A stretch of DNA of 64,000 nt from contig NZ_AP027041.1 in the NCBI RefSeq assembly GCF_027924565.1, forward strand, positions 3,858,748 through 3,922,747, written 5' to 3'. A program made the position numbers and the translations under genes. The notes beneath the pieces are model-generated. The model was given only the letters and a program-made list of their open reading frames with translations, did no database searches and was not told the origin of the DNA. Below are positions 38,866 through 48,239 of this stretch, piece by piece; position 1 is the stretch's first letter; every line of letters starts with the position of its first letter. Source of the stretch: Lysobacter auxotrophicus. Lineage in GTDB: Bacteria > Pseudomonadota > Gammaproteobacteria > Xanthomonadales > Xanthomonadaceae.

Positions 38866-40524
38866 TCAGAACCGCGACGCCACCAGCTTCACGTCGGCCC
38901 ATTGCCATGCGGCGGCCTGGCGGCGTTCGGTTTCGACGGCGGCGTCCTTCAGCTTGAGCTTGCGCTGCGCCTGCGCCAGGCCGTACAGCGACCAGCCGTT
39001 GCGCGGGAAGCGGCGCAGGTCTTCCTCGTAGACGGCCACGGCTTCCTTCGCGCGTCCTGCATCGAGCAACGCCGCGCCGAGGAACGGGCGCACCGGCAGC
39101 GGCCAGTCGGGCGGCTCGTTGTAGTTGAGCAGGTCCTCGGCGGCCACGGCCTTCTGCAGCGAGGCGATGCCGGACGAGGTTTGCTTCGTGGCCAGCGCGA
39201 TCTCGCCGGCGAGCATGTGCTGGGCGACGTCGAGCACGCGGTCGGCGCGGTTGATGTCGAACAGCACGACCTTCTCCAGCGCGGGATCGGACGCGATGGC
39301 CTGCAGCGCCTTGAGCTCCTTCTTCGCGTCGGCCGGCTTGTCGGTACGCACCAGCGCCATGCCGCGCGCGAAATGCCAGATCGCCTTCGGGAACGGCACG
39401 TCCGACGGCGGCGCGTCCTCGGCGAGGATCTGCTGCCATTCGCCGAAGCGCACGCGCGCGAACAGCGGCGCGACGAGGAACTGCTGCATGAAGGGCATCG
39501 CCTCCAGCTGGTTCGCGTCGACGCGCCGCGCGGTCTGCTCGGCGGCTTCGATCGCCAGCGTGCGCGAGCCGTGCAGCGCGGCGGTCATCGCCGCGAAGTG
39601 CCAGTTGTGCGGCACGTAGCCCAGGGGATACGCGCCATTGCTGCCGCGGCACACGGCGAGGAACGCCTTGTCGGCGGTGCTCGCGGCGAGATTGCTCAGC
39701 GTCGCGTCGTGATAGCGGCCCACGCGGATGTAGACGTGCGCCGGCATGTGCACCAGGTGGCCCGAACCCGGCGCGAGCGACGCGAGGCGATCGGCATACG
39801 GCTCGGCGCGCTCGGGCTGGTGCGAGGCTTCCACCGCGTGGATGTAGTAATGCACGGCGCCGATATGGCGCGGGTTGCGCTTGAGCACGCCCTCCAGCGT
39901 CGCCAGCAGCGTGTCGGTGTACTGCGTCGGCTGGCCCTGCGCGTTCCAGTACGCCCACGGCGTCAGGTCCATCAGCGATTCGGCGTACAGCGCGGCGATG
40001 TCGTCGTCGTCCGGGAACTGGCGGTGCGCATCGGCCATCGCCTGCGCGTAGGCCTTGTCGAGCGGAGCGCGATCGGCCGGCGCCGGTGTTTCGTAACGCT
40101 TGACCAGCGCGGCGATCAGCGCCTGGTCGGCGGGCGTCGCGTGTTTCGACAGCTGCTGCGCGCGCAGCGCGAGCGTGGTGGCATCGGCGGCGAGGTCCGG
40201 CGACATCGGCAGGTTGATGTTCGGCCCGAGCACCAGCGCCTGGCCCCACGCACACATCGCGCAGGTCGGATCGAGCCGTTCGGCCTCGGCGAACGCGCGC
40301 CCGGCGGCCTCGTGGTTGAAGCCGTACGCCAGCCGCAGGCCCTGGTCGAAATAGCGCTGCGCTTCGGGAACCTTCGAGGCGATGTCGCGATGCTGCTCGC
40401 CGAAGGTGTCGAACAGCGGCGGCGCATTGCTCTCCTGCGCGGTGTTCTCCTTGGGCGCCGTGGGGCAGGCCGTCAGGGCAAGGCAGGCAAGGGCGAGGCC
40501 GAACAGGCGGAACCGCGTCGTCAT
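38866..40524 (-). CDS. TPR-rich lipoprotein
   Basis: 552 residues. A lipobox LTAC ends the signal peptide. The N-terminal half has a repeat-like AQRYFDQGLRLAYGFNHEAAGRAFAEAERLDP, typical of tetratricopeptides, then AWGQALVLGPNINLPM and a His-rich stretch (YYIHAVEASHQ, HMPAHVYIRVGRYHDA). The C-terminal half has further TPR-like helices (FLGAALLDAGRAKEAVAVYEEDLRRFPRNG). Its function is unknown; it would sit on a membrane and bind partners. Confidence 0.85.
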   Translation of the reverse strand: MTTRFRLFGLALACLALTACPTAPKENTAQESNAPPLFDTFGEQHRDIASKVPEAQRYFDQGLRLAYGFNHEAAGRAFAEAERLDPTCAMCAWGQALVLGPNINLPMSPDLAADATTLALRAQQLSKHATPADQALIAALVKRYETPAPADRAPLDKAYAQAMADAHRQFPDDDDIAALYAESLMDLTPWAYWNAQGQPTQYTDTLLATLEGVLKRNPRHIGAVHYYIHAVEASHQPERAEPYADRLASLAPGSGHLVHMPAHVYIRVGRYHDATLSNLAASTADKAFLAVCRGSNGAYPLGYVPHNWHFAAMTAALHGSRTLAIEAAEQTARRVDANQLEAMPFMQQFLVAPLFARVRFGEWQQILAEDAPPSDVPFPKAIWHFARGMALVRTDKPADAKKELKALQAIASDPALEKVVLFDINRADRVLDVAQHMLAGEIALATKQTSSGIASLQKAVAAEDLLNYNEPPDWPLPVRPFLGAALLDAGRAKEAVAVYEEDLRRFPRNGWSLYGLAQAQRKLKLKDAAVETERRQAAAWQWADVKLVASRF

Positions 40525-40680
40525 GGCGCACTCCGGCGCTGGGGTGATCAGGAATCAGAACGTCGGGAGCGCGATTCGACGGTCAGTCGCCCTGCCCTGA
40601 CTCCGTGCAGGCGGCGCGAGCCGACCGTTGCAGCCGCAACCGTCGCGCCGCCTCATGTTGCAGTGCGGTAGGCTCGGCGG

Positions 40681-43422
40681 ATGACCCGCCAGAACCCGCC
40701 CGCCGAGTCCGCCAACGATCCCCTGCGCGTCGTCGATTTCGCGCCGCACGACGCCCTGCTCCGCGAGGACGTGAAAACCGTCGGCGCGCTGGTCGGCGAC
40801 ATCCTCGCCGAACAGCGCGGGCCGCAGTTCCTCGCCGAGGTGGAGAACCTGCGGCGCGCGGCGATCCGTCGTCGCGAATCGAACGCGCCGGTGGCCGAAC
40901 TGGCCGACGCGCTGGCCGGCGTCGAACTCGAACACGCCGGCGACCTGGTGCGCGCCTTCGCCACCTACTTCCAGGCGGTGAACGTCGCCGAGCGCGTGCA
41001 CCGCATCCGCCGCCGCCGCGATTACGAACGCCAGGGCGCGAGTCGCCAGCCGGGCGGACTGCGCGACGTGCTCGCCACCCTCGCCGCGCAGGGCGTGAGC
41101 CTGGACGAGGTGGTCGGCCTGCTGCAGCGGCTCCGCATCGAACCGGTGTTCACCGCGCATCCGACCGAGGCCGTGCGCCGCGCGCTGCTGGAAAAGGAGC
41201 GCCAGATCGTCACCTGCCTCATCGACGACATCGACCGCACGCGCACGCCGTACGAACATCGCGCCGACCTGGAACGCATGCGCCTTGCGCTCACCGCGAG
41301 CTGGCAGACCGCCGAGACGCCGCCGGTGAAGCCAAGCGTCGCCGACGAGTTCGAGCACGTCGGCTTCTATCTGTCGGACGTGCTGTACCGCGTGCTGCCG
41401 GTGTTCTACGAACTGTTCGAGGACGCGCTGCGCGAGACCTACGGCGAACACGTGCCGATGCCGACCGTGATCGGCTTCGGCACCTGGGTCGGCGGCGACA
41501 TGGACGGCAATCCGAACGTCGGCGCCGACACCATCGCCGCGACGCTCGCCGGCCAGCGCGCGCTGGTGCTGCGCGCGTACCGGCAGGAAGTCGCCGCACT
41601 GGGCGAATTGCTGAGCCAGTCGCTGGAGCGCATCGGCGTGGCCGACGCCGTGACCGCGCGCATCGAGGAATACCGCTACCTGCTGCCCAAGGCCGCCGCC
41701 GCGCTGAAGCCGCGCCACGCCGACATGCCGTATCGCAACCTGCTCGCGCTGATCGGCGCGCGGCTGCGTGCGACGGCGGACGACCACGTCAACGGCTACC
41801 CGGACGCGGCCGCGTTCCTCGCCGACATCCGCATGATCGAGGACAGCCTGCGCGCGCACCAGGGCGAGCACGGCGGCGGACACGCGGTGCGTCGCCTGCG
41901 TCGTCGCGCGGAATGCTTCGGGTTCCACCTGGCGAGCCTGGACCTGCGACAGGACTCGGCGACGCACGACGCGGCGCTTGCCGACGTGCTCGGCGATGCG
42001 CAGTGGGAATCGCGTTCGCGCGAGGAACGCGCCGAGCGGCTGCATCGCCTGCTCGACGGCAGCGAGCCGGTGCGCGGCGTCGGCAACGGCACCGCGCGCC
42101 CGACGCTGGACGTGTTCCGCGCGGCCGCGCGCCTTCGCCCGCGCTACGGCGCGCAGGCCTTCGGCCCGTACATCGTGAGCATGAGCCGCAGCGCCGCCGA
42201 CGCGCTCGCCGTGCTCGCGCTGGCGCGCGTGGCCGGATGCATCGACGGCGACGGCCGCGTGCCGCTGGACGTCGCGCCGTTGTTCGAAACCGTCGACGAT
42301 CTCGATGCCGCAAGCGACACGCTGCGCGCGCTGTTCGACGACCCGGTATATCGCGCGCACCTGGCCGCGCGCGGCAACCGGCAGGTCGTGATGCTGGGTT
42401 ACTCCGACAGCGCGAAGGACGGCGGCATGCTCGCCTCGCGCTGGGCGCTGCAACGCACGCAGATCGCGCTGACCGAACTGGCGCGCGACAGCGGCGTGCG
42501 CATTGCGTTCTTCCATGGCCGCGGCGGTTCGATCAGCCGCGGCGGCGGCAAGACCGAGCGTGCGGTGATCGCCGCGCCGCGCGGCTCGGTCGACGGCTAC
42601 CTGCGCCTGACCGAACAGGGCGAGGTGATCCATCGCAAATACGGCATCCGCGCCATCGCGCTGCGCAATCTCGAACAGGCAACCGGCGCCGTGCTGCGCG
42701 CGACCTTGCGCCCGCGCGCGCCGGAACCGCGCGAGGAACAGTGGCGCGCGATCGCGACGGAACTCGCCGGCGACGCGCGTGCGCACTACCGCGCGCTGGT
42801 GCACGAGAACCCGGACTTTCCCGCGTATTTCCGCGCGGCGACGCCGATCGACGTGATCGAACGACTTCGCATCGGCTCGCGGCCGAGCAAGCGCGCCGGC
42901 ACCGGCGACGTCGGATCGTTGCGGGCGATCCCGTGGGTGTTCGCGTGGTCGCAGAATCGCGCCGGACTCACCGCGTGGTACGGCGTCGGCACCGCGCTGC
43001 AACGCGCGCTCGACACGCACGGGCGCGACACGCTGGCGGAAATGGCACGCGACTGGCCATTCTTCGGCACCCTGATCGACGACCTGGAAATGATGCTGGC
43101 CAAGTCGGAGCCGGGCATCTTCGAGCGCTACTCGCTTCTGGCGGGCGAACTGCACGAGCGTTTCCATCCGGGCATCGCGGCGGAATTCGAACGCACGCGC
43201 GCGGCGGTGCTGGCGATCAAGGGCAGCGACGAACTGCTGGAAGGCGACTACCGCCTGCGCCAGTCGATCCGTCTGCGCAATCCGTACGTCGACCCGATCA
43301 GCCTGCTGCAGGTCGACCTGCTCGCACGCTGGCGCGCGGCCGACCGCCCGGACGATGCGTTGTACCAGGCGTTGGTGGCGACGGTGAACGGCATTTCGGC
43401 GGGGATCCAGAACACCGGGTGA
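40681..43422 (+). CDS. ppc: Phosphoenolpyruvate carboxylase
   Basis: 913 residues, of normal length. It carboxylates PEP to oxaloacetate, refilling the citrate cycle. The catalytic His is in FTAHPTEAVRR; GTWVGGDMDGNPNV, SYSDSAKDGGMLAS-like LGYSDSAKDGG, the HGRGGSISRGGG loop and the C-terminal QNTG, needed in this family, are all present. It stands alone, running divergently from the TPR lipoprotein gene. Confidence 0.98.
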   Translation: MTRQNPPAESANDPLRVVDFAPHDALLREDVKTVGALVGDILAEQRGPQFLAEVENLRRAAIRRRESNAPVAELADALAGVELEHAGDLVRAFATYFQAVNVAERVHRIRRRRDYERQGASRQPGGLRDVLATLAAQGVSLDEVVGLLQRLRIEPVFTAHPTEAVRRALLEKERQIVTCLIDDIDRTRTPYEHRADLERMRLALTASWQTAETPPVKPSVADEFEHVGFYLSDVLYRVLPVFYELFEDALRETYGEHVPMPTVIGFGTWVGGDMDGNPNVGADTIAATLAGQRALVLRAYRQEVAALGELLSQSLERIGVADAVTARIEEYRYLLPKAAAALKPRHADMPYRNLLALIGARLRATADDHVNGYPDAAAFLADIRMIEDSLRAHQGEHGGGHAVRRLRRRAECFGFHLASLDLRQDSATHDAALADVLGDAQWESRSREERAERLHRLLDGSEPVRGVGNGTARPTLDVFRAAARLRPRYGAQAFGPYIVSMSRSAADALAVLALARVAGCIDGDGRVPLDVAPLFETVDDLDAASDTLRALFDDPVYRAHLAARGNRQVVMLGYSDSAKDGGMLASRWALQRTQIALTELARDSGVRIAFFHGRGGSISRGGGKTERAVIAAPRGSVDGYLRLTEQGEVIHRKYGIRAIALRNLEQATGAVLRATLRPRAPEPREEQWRAIATELAGDARAHYRALVHENPDFPAYFRAATPIDVIERLRIGSRPSKRAGTGDVGSLRAIPWVFAWSQNRAGLTAWYGVGTALQRALDTHGRDTLAEMARDWPFFGTLIDDLEMMLAKSEPGIFERYSLLAGELHERFHPGIAAEFERTRAAVLAIKGSDELLEGDYRLRQSIRLRNPYVDPISLLQVDLLARWRAADRPDDALYQALVATVNGISAGIQNTG

Positions 43423-43469
43423 GGCAGGCGGCTGACGCGGCGCTGCCTCGTGGCCAAGCGCGCGCGCTC

Positions 43470-43742
43470 CATCCCGGATGCGCTTCGCTTATCCGGGCTA
43501 CAAACGCAGGTGTGCGTAACCATCTGCGGCTTTTGTAGCCCGGGGGAAGCCGTGATGGTGCCTTCACCCCGGATGCGCTCCGCTTATACGGGCTACAAAC
43601 GCAGGGTGCGCGTACCATCTGCGGCCTTTGTAGCCCGGGTAAGGCCGAAAGGCCGCACTCGGGATCACGCGTGATCGCTCACCAATCCCGGAGCGCCCTC
43701 ATCCGCCTGCCGGCACCTTCTCCCGCGCGCGGGAGAAGGGCT
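43470..43742. repeat. REP cluster with a duplicated unit
   Basis: Family A REPs alternate in orientation near 43472-43502, 43532-43550, 43566-43587 and 43625-43664. The joint GGGCTACAAACGCAGG...CCATCTGCGGC...TTTGTAGCCCGGG occurs twice, at about 43493-43545 and 43580-43638, so one REP-spacer-REP unit was duplicated. A family C-like hairpin (CCTTCTCCCGCGCGCGGGAGAAGG) follows at 43717-43740. No gene is seen in this gap. Confidence 0.8.
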
Positions 43743-43796
43743 ACCATCGGCCCGCTTTCCGCCGCGCATGCAGCGTAAGGACGACAAACGCCTCGC

Positions 43797-45167
43797 TCAG
43801 TACGCGAATTCGCGGAACACGCGATCGATGTCGCCCTGCCACGCACCGTGGTAGAGGTCGAGCTTGCGTTCGGCCGGCGTGATGCCCGCTTCGGCGAACT
43901 CCATCATCGGTTCCAGGAACACCGATTCGTCCGCCCCGTTCGCGTTCAACCGCGCGCGACGACGCAGCCCGTGCGCGGAAATCTCCAACGCCTTGCGCGC
44001 GAGATCCTGCACCGTGCCGTTGCGGAACGGCAGCTTCAACGCGTGCTTCGGCACGCCGTCGCGAAGGGCGTGGCGTTCTTCGAGCGTGAAGTCCTTCACC
44101 AGGTCCCACGCCGCATCCAGCGCGGCGTCGTCGTACAGCAGGCCGACCCAGAACGCCGGCAGCGCGCAGATGCGGTTCCACGGGCCGGAGTCGGCGCCGC
44201 GCATTTCCAGGTATTTCTTCAGGCGCACTTCCGGGAACGCGGTCGTGCTGTGGTCGGCCCAGTCGCGCAGCACCGGGCGGTGGCCCGGATACGCCGGCAG
44301 CCGGCCGTCGAGGTAGTCGCGGAACGACTGCCCCGACGCATCGATGTACTGTCCGTCGCGGTAGACGAAATACATCGGCACGTCGAGCAGGTAATCGACG
44401 TAGCGCTCGTAGCCGAAGCCGTCCTCGAACACGAAATCGAGCAGCCCCGTGCGGCCGGCGTCGGTATCGGTCCAGATGTGCGAGCGGTAGCTGAGGTAGC
44501 CGTTGGGCTTGCCTTCCAGGAACGGCGAATCGGCGAACATCGCCGTCGCCACCGGCTGCAGCGCAAGCGAGACGCGGAACTTCTTGACCATGTCGGCCTC
44601 GGAGCCGACGTCCAGGTTGACCTGCACCGTGCAGGTGCGCGTCATCATGTCCAGGCCGAGCGAGCCGACCTTCGGCATGTACTCGCGCATGATCTTGTAG
44701 CGGCCCTTGGGCATCCACGGCATTTCGTCGCGCCGCCACTTGGGCTGGAAGCCGACGCCGAGGAAGCCCAGCCCCATCGGCTCGGCGATGGTGCGCACTT
44801 CGCGCAGGTGGCTGTTGGTTTCCGAACAGGTCTGATGCAGGTTTTCCAGCGGCGCGCCGGACAGTTCCAGCTGCCCTGCCGGTTCCAACGATACCGACGC
44901 CTGGTCCCGCGTGAGGGCGATGACGCGGTCGTGTTCGGTCACCGGCGTCCAGCCGAAACGGGTCAGGCCCTTGAGCAACGCCTCGATGCCGCGGTCGCCG
45001 TCGAAGGTCGGCGGGCGCAGGTCGTCGGTTCGGAAACCGAACTTCTCGTGCTCGGTACCGATGCGCCAGTCCTCGCGCGCCCGGATACCGGAGCTGAGGA
45101 ATTCGACGAGCTGGGCCCGACCCTCGATGGGAACATCCTTGACCTGGCTGGGACCCGACACACACAC
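43797..45167 (-). CDS. gshA: Glutamate-cysteine ligase, GCS2/plant-like type
   Basis: 456 residues. It joins glutamate and cysteine in glutathione synthesis, which in turn serves the formaldehyde pathway and glutaredoxin in this window. It matches the alpha-proteobacterial/plant type: [39 protein letters not shown] and [14 protein letters not shown]. The start is uncertain: GTG 45167 is used, and another GTG at 45161 is equally placed behind GAGG. Confidence 0.93.
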   Translation of the reverse strand: MCVSGPSQVKDVPIEGRAQLVEFLSSGIRAREDWRIGTEHEKFGFRTDDLRPPTFDGDRGIEALLKGLTRFGWTPVTEHDRVIALTRDQASVSLEPAGQLELSGAPLENLHQTCSETNSHLREVRTIAEPMGLGFLGVGFQPKWRRDEMPWMPKGRYKIMREYMPKVGSLGLDMMTRTCTVQVNLDVGSEADMVKKFRVSLALQPVATAMFADSPFLEGKPNGYLSYRSHIWTDTDAGRTGLLDFVFEDGFGYERYVDYLLDVPMYFVYRDGQYIDASGQSFRDYLDGRLPAYPGHRPVLRDWADHSTTAFPEVRLKKYLEMRGADSGPWNRICALPAFWVGLLYDDAALDAAWDLVKDFTLEERHALRDGVPKHALKLPFRNGTVQDLARKALEISAHGLRRRARLNANGADESVFLEPMMEFAEAGITPAERKLDLYHGAWQGDIDRVFREFAY

Positions 45168-45478
45168 CTCGTTGATGGAGCCTTGGCTGCAGTGGGACGA
45201 CGTCCCGGACTGTGGCGGCGATCACGCCAGTGTAGCGAGGCGGCGTGAATGACCCCATCCACGGCGGTGCAACGCAGTAATCCGGAATGCACGACCCTCA
45301 CGCAGGGGCGGCGTCGCCCCGGTCGGATGGACGAATCGGTTCGGTCGCTCGCCGCAAGCCGGACCTCCCCGTGCATGAGCGGCGCGCGTACCACCGCAGG
45401 CCGGATCGACCCGCACGCGCAACGCCGCATGCCGCACTGCCGCAAGCCTTTGCGGTCAAGGGCTTACATACTGCGAAC

Positions 45479-46531
45479 ATGTCGCAAGTGCACTACATCG
45501 GCCGCAGCAAGAAGACCAAGATCACCTCGCTCGACATCGCCCATCGCGCGGGCGTGTCGCAGGCCACGGTGTCGCGCGTGCTGCGCGGCAGTCCGCTGGT
45601 CAATGCCGAGACCCGCCGCCGCGTCGAGGACGCCGTTCGCGAGCTCAACTACAAGGTCGACCGGCACGCCTCCAGCCTGCGCACGCAGCGGTCGGGCACG
45701 CTGGCGCTGCTGTTGTTCGAGGACCCGACGCCGGACGAGTCGCACATCAACCCGTTCTTCCTGTCGATGGTCGGCTCGATCACCCGCGCCTGCGCGCGCG
45801 AGGGGCAGGACCTGCTGATCTCGTTCCAGCAGCTATCCGACGACTGGCATGCCGACTACGAGGACAGCATGAAGGCCGATGGCCTGATCCTGCTGGGCTA
45901 CGGCGACTACCTCGCCTACCAGGGCAAGCTGGAGAAACTCGTCGCACAGGGCACGCGCTTCGTGCGCTGGGGCGCGGTACTGCCCGACCAGCCGGGCCTG
46001 TCGATCGGCTGCGACAACTTCAACGGCGGACGCATCGCCGGCGAACACCTCGTCGGCCTCGGCCGTCGACGCATCGCCTTCCTCGGCGGTGCGTCGAGCC
46101 ATTGCCCGGAATTCTTCGACCGCTTCCGCGGCTGCGACGCCGCGTTGCGCGAAGTCGGCGGCGCGATGGAGGCCATCCTCCAGGTCGATGCCGAAAGCTC
46201 CGAGGAAGACGGCTACGCCGCGGCACGCGAACTGCTGGCGCGCGGCGGTGCGTTCGATGCCGTCTTCGCGGCGAGCGACCTCATCGCCGTCGGTGCGATG
46301 CGCGCGCTGGCCGACGCCGGCCTGCGCGTGCCGGAAGACATCGCCGTGGTCGGCTTCGACGACCTGCCGATGGCGCGCTTCACCAGCCCGCCGCTGACCA
46401 CGGTGTTCCAGGACACCAAGCGCGCCGGCGAGCTGCTGGTCGAAACGCTGCTGCGGCAGATCGCCGGCGAGCAGACGCAGAGCATCACGCTGTCGGCATC
46501 GCTGGTGGTGAGAAAGTCCAGCGGCGCCTGA
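45479..46531 (+). CDS. LacI-family transcriptional regulator of the glucan locus
   Basis: 350 residues. The HTH TSLDIAHRAGVSQATVSRVLRG and hinge LNYKVDRHASSLR are at 16-70; the periplasmic-binding-type effector domain follows (ALLLFEDPTPDE, VVGFDDLPMARF). ATG 45479 gives MSQVHYIGRSKKTK. Neighbouring amylase, transporter and glucosidase genes, and LacI-type operators near 52.1 and 55.8 kb, suggest it represses glucan use until a maltose-like sugar binds. No clear ribosome binding site. The rest of 45168-45478 shows nothing recognisable. Confidence 0.88.
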   Translation: MSQVHYIGRSKKTKITSLDIAHRAGVSQATVSRVLRGSPLVNAETRRRVEDAVRELNYKVDRHASSLRTQRSGTLALLLFEDPTPDESHINPFFLSMVGSITRACAREGQDLLISFQQLSDDWHADYEDSMKADGLILLGYGDYLAYQGKLEKLVAQGTRFVRWGAVLPDQPGLSIGCDNFNGGRIAGEHLVGLGRRRIAFLGGASSHCPEFFDRFRGCDAALREVGGAMEAILQVDAESSEEDGYAAARELLARGGAFDAVFAASDLIAVGAMRALADAGLRVPEDIAVVGFDDLPMARFTSPPLTTVFQDTKRAGELLVETLLRQIAGEQTQSITLSASLVVRKSSGA

Positions 46532-46540
46532 GCGGCCGCG

Positions 46541-48229
46541 CTACTGCGGCCGCTTCACCTTCATCAGCCGATCCAGTTCCGCCCGCAGCTGCGGCTGCGT
46601 CACGGGTGCGTCGAGCAGGAACACCTCGACGCCGTGCGCAGGCACCGTCGTCTTCAGCGAACCGCCGGCGCGCACCGTCTTCCCGCCACCGCCAACCGCC
46701 GCGCGCCACGTGCCCGGCTGCAGCCACTGCTTCACGTCGAATGCCGCCGGCGCATCGCCCTTGTTGAGCAGCACCAGCGCGGTCTGCGAGACGCCTTCGT
46801 GCTGGTACACGCGGTAGAACGCGGCGCGCTCGCCCTTCAGTTCGACGTTCGCCTGCAAGCCGCGCTGCAACGCGGGCGACGCCGCACGCACGTGCGCGAT
46901 GCGCGACAGGTTGCGGTGGATCGCGCTCGACGGCGCGCTCGCGATGCGCTCGGCGCCGAAGTAGTTGCGGTTGCCGTCGTGCTCCGGCTTGCCGCGCATG
47001 AACCCGACTTCCGAACCGTAATAGACCACCGGAATGCCGCGCGCGGTGAACAGCCAGTTGTGCGCGTCGATGAAGCCTTCGTCGGTCGCGTCGAGCCGCG
47101 CCATGTCGTGGTTGTCGTAGAACGTCGCCAGTTCGTACGGATTCGCGTACGGCCCGCCGTCGAGGAACAGGCGGTCGGCCAGTACCTCGAAGCCCGCGCG
47201 CTCGTGGCCGAAGGCCTTCTCGAGCCCCTGTTTCAGCGGGAAATCGAGCACGCTCACGTTCGCGTTGCGCGACCAGGTGTGCTCGGCGATCTTCTTCGCG
47301 TCGTACTCGAACGCCTCGCCGAACATGAACATGCCCGGCTTCAGCTTGCGCATGCGCGCGACGAACTCGTGCCAGAACGGATGCGGCAGCCAGCCGATCG
47401 TGTCGATGCGGAACGCGTCCGCACCCTGCCCGATCCACTGCGCGTACGCGCCGGCGAGGTAGTCCATCACCTCGGGGTTGTTCTCGTTGAAATCCGACAG
47501 TTCCGCCAGGCCGCCGGACGTGTTGTAGAACCGGTGCAGCGGATTGTTCTTCGGGTCGAGCTTGCCCGGCGGGAGGTTCTGGTGATCGGCAACGAGCTTG
47601 CCGTCGCCGTCGAACACCTGGCCGAACTTCGGTTGCGGCCTCGGCATCGAATACGCCGGCGAGCCGTGGTTGCCCACGATGTCCAGCACCAGCTTCATGT
47701 CGTGCCCGTGCACGGCATCGGCGAGCGCCTTGAAATCCAGGCCCTTGCTCGGCAGGTGTTCGTCGAGCTCGTAGAAGTTCACGCCCCAGTAGCCGTGATA
47801 GCCGGTCTTGCCGCCATCGGTGAGGAAACCGCCCTTCTGCGCGGGCTTGCCGCCGGTGAACGCCTCGTCGGGATTGTCGACGATGGGCGTGATCCACAGC
47901 GCGCTGAAGCCCATGCCGCGGATGTAGTCGAGGTGATCGACGATGCCCTGGAAGTCGCCGCCGAGATAACCGATGTTGTCGCCCGCATCGCTGCCCGGCG
48001 TGGGGCGGTCGAACGTGCGTGTCGCGGCGTCCGGCCCGCCCTGTTCGCGCTGGTCGTTCGACGGATCGCCGTTGACGAAGCGGTCGGTCACGACGAAGTA
48101 CACGGCCTCTTTCGCGAACGGCTCGAGCGTTCCGTAGTAGTCGGGCGCCTGCGCGGCGTGCGCGAATGGAATGGACGTCGCGAGCGCGAGCGTCAGGGCA
48201 TGGCGGCGGAAGGACACGTTCAGGCGCAT
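46541..48229 (-). CDS. Secreted GH13 alpha-amylase / cyclomaltodextrinase-like enzyme
   Basis: 562 residues with a signal peptide (1-25). Family GH13 motifs: region I DIVGNHGS, region II DAFRIDTIGW with the nucleophile Asp, region III FGEAFEYD with the acid Glu, and region IV FYDNHDM. FVVTDRFVNGDPSND near the start carries a calcium site of the CGTase/amylase type. It would cut starch or maltodextrins outside the cytoplasm. Its AGGAG lies within the end of the transporter gene, 10 bp upstream, so it is the third gene of the operon. Confidence 0.9.
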   Translation of the reverse strand: MRLNVSFRRHALTLALATSIPFAHAAQAPDYYGTLEPFAKEAVYFVVTDRFVNGDPSNDQREQGGPDAATRTFDRPTPGSDAGDNIGYLGGDFQGIVDHLDYIRGMGFSALWITPIVDNPDEAFTGGKPAQKGGFLTDGGKTGYHGYWGVNFYELDEHLPSKGLDFKALADAVHGHDMKLVLDIVGNHGSPAYSMPRPQPKFGQVFDGDGKLVADHQNLPPGKLDPKNNPLHRFYNTSGGLAELSDFNENNPEVMDYLAGAYAQWIGQGADAFRIDTIGWLPHPFWHEFVARMRKLKPGMFMFGEAFEYDAKKIAEHTWSRNANVSVLDFPLKQGLEKAFGHERAGFEVLADRLFLDGGPYANPYELATFYDNHDMARLDATDEGFIDAHNWLFTARGIPVVYYGSEVGFMRGKPEHDGNRNYFGAERIASAPSSAIHRNLSRIAHVRAASPALQRGLQANVELKGERAAFYRVYQHEGVSQTALVLLNKGDAPAAFDVKQWLQPGTWRAAVGGGGKTVRAGGSLKTTVPAHGVEVFLLDAPVTQPQLRAELDRLMKVKRPQ

Positions 48230-48239
48230 TCGAAACTCC

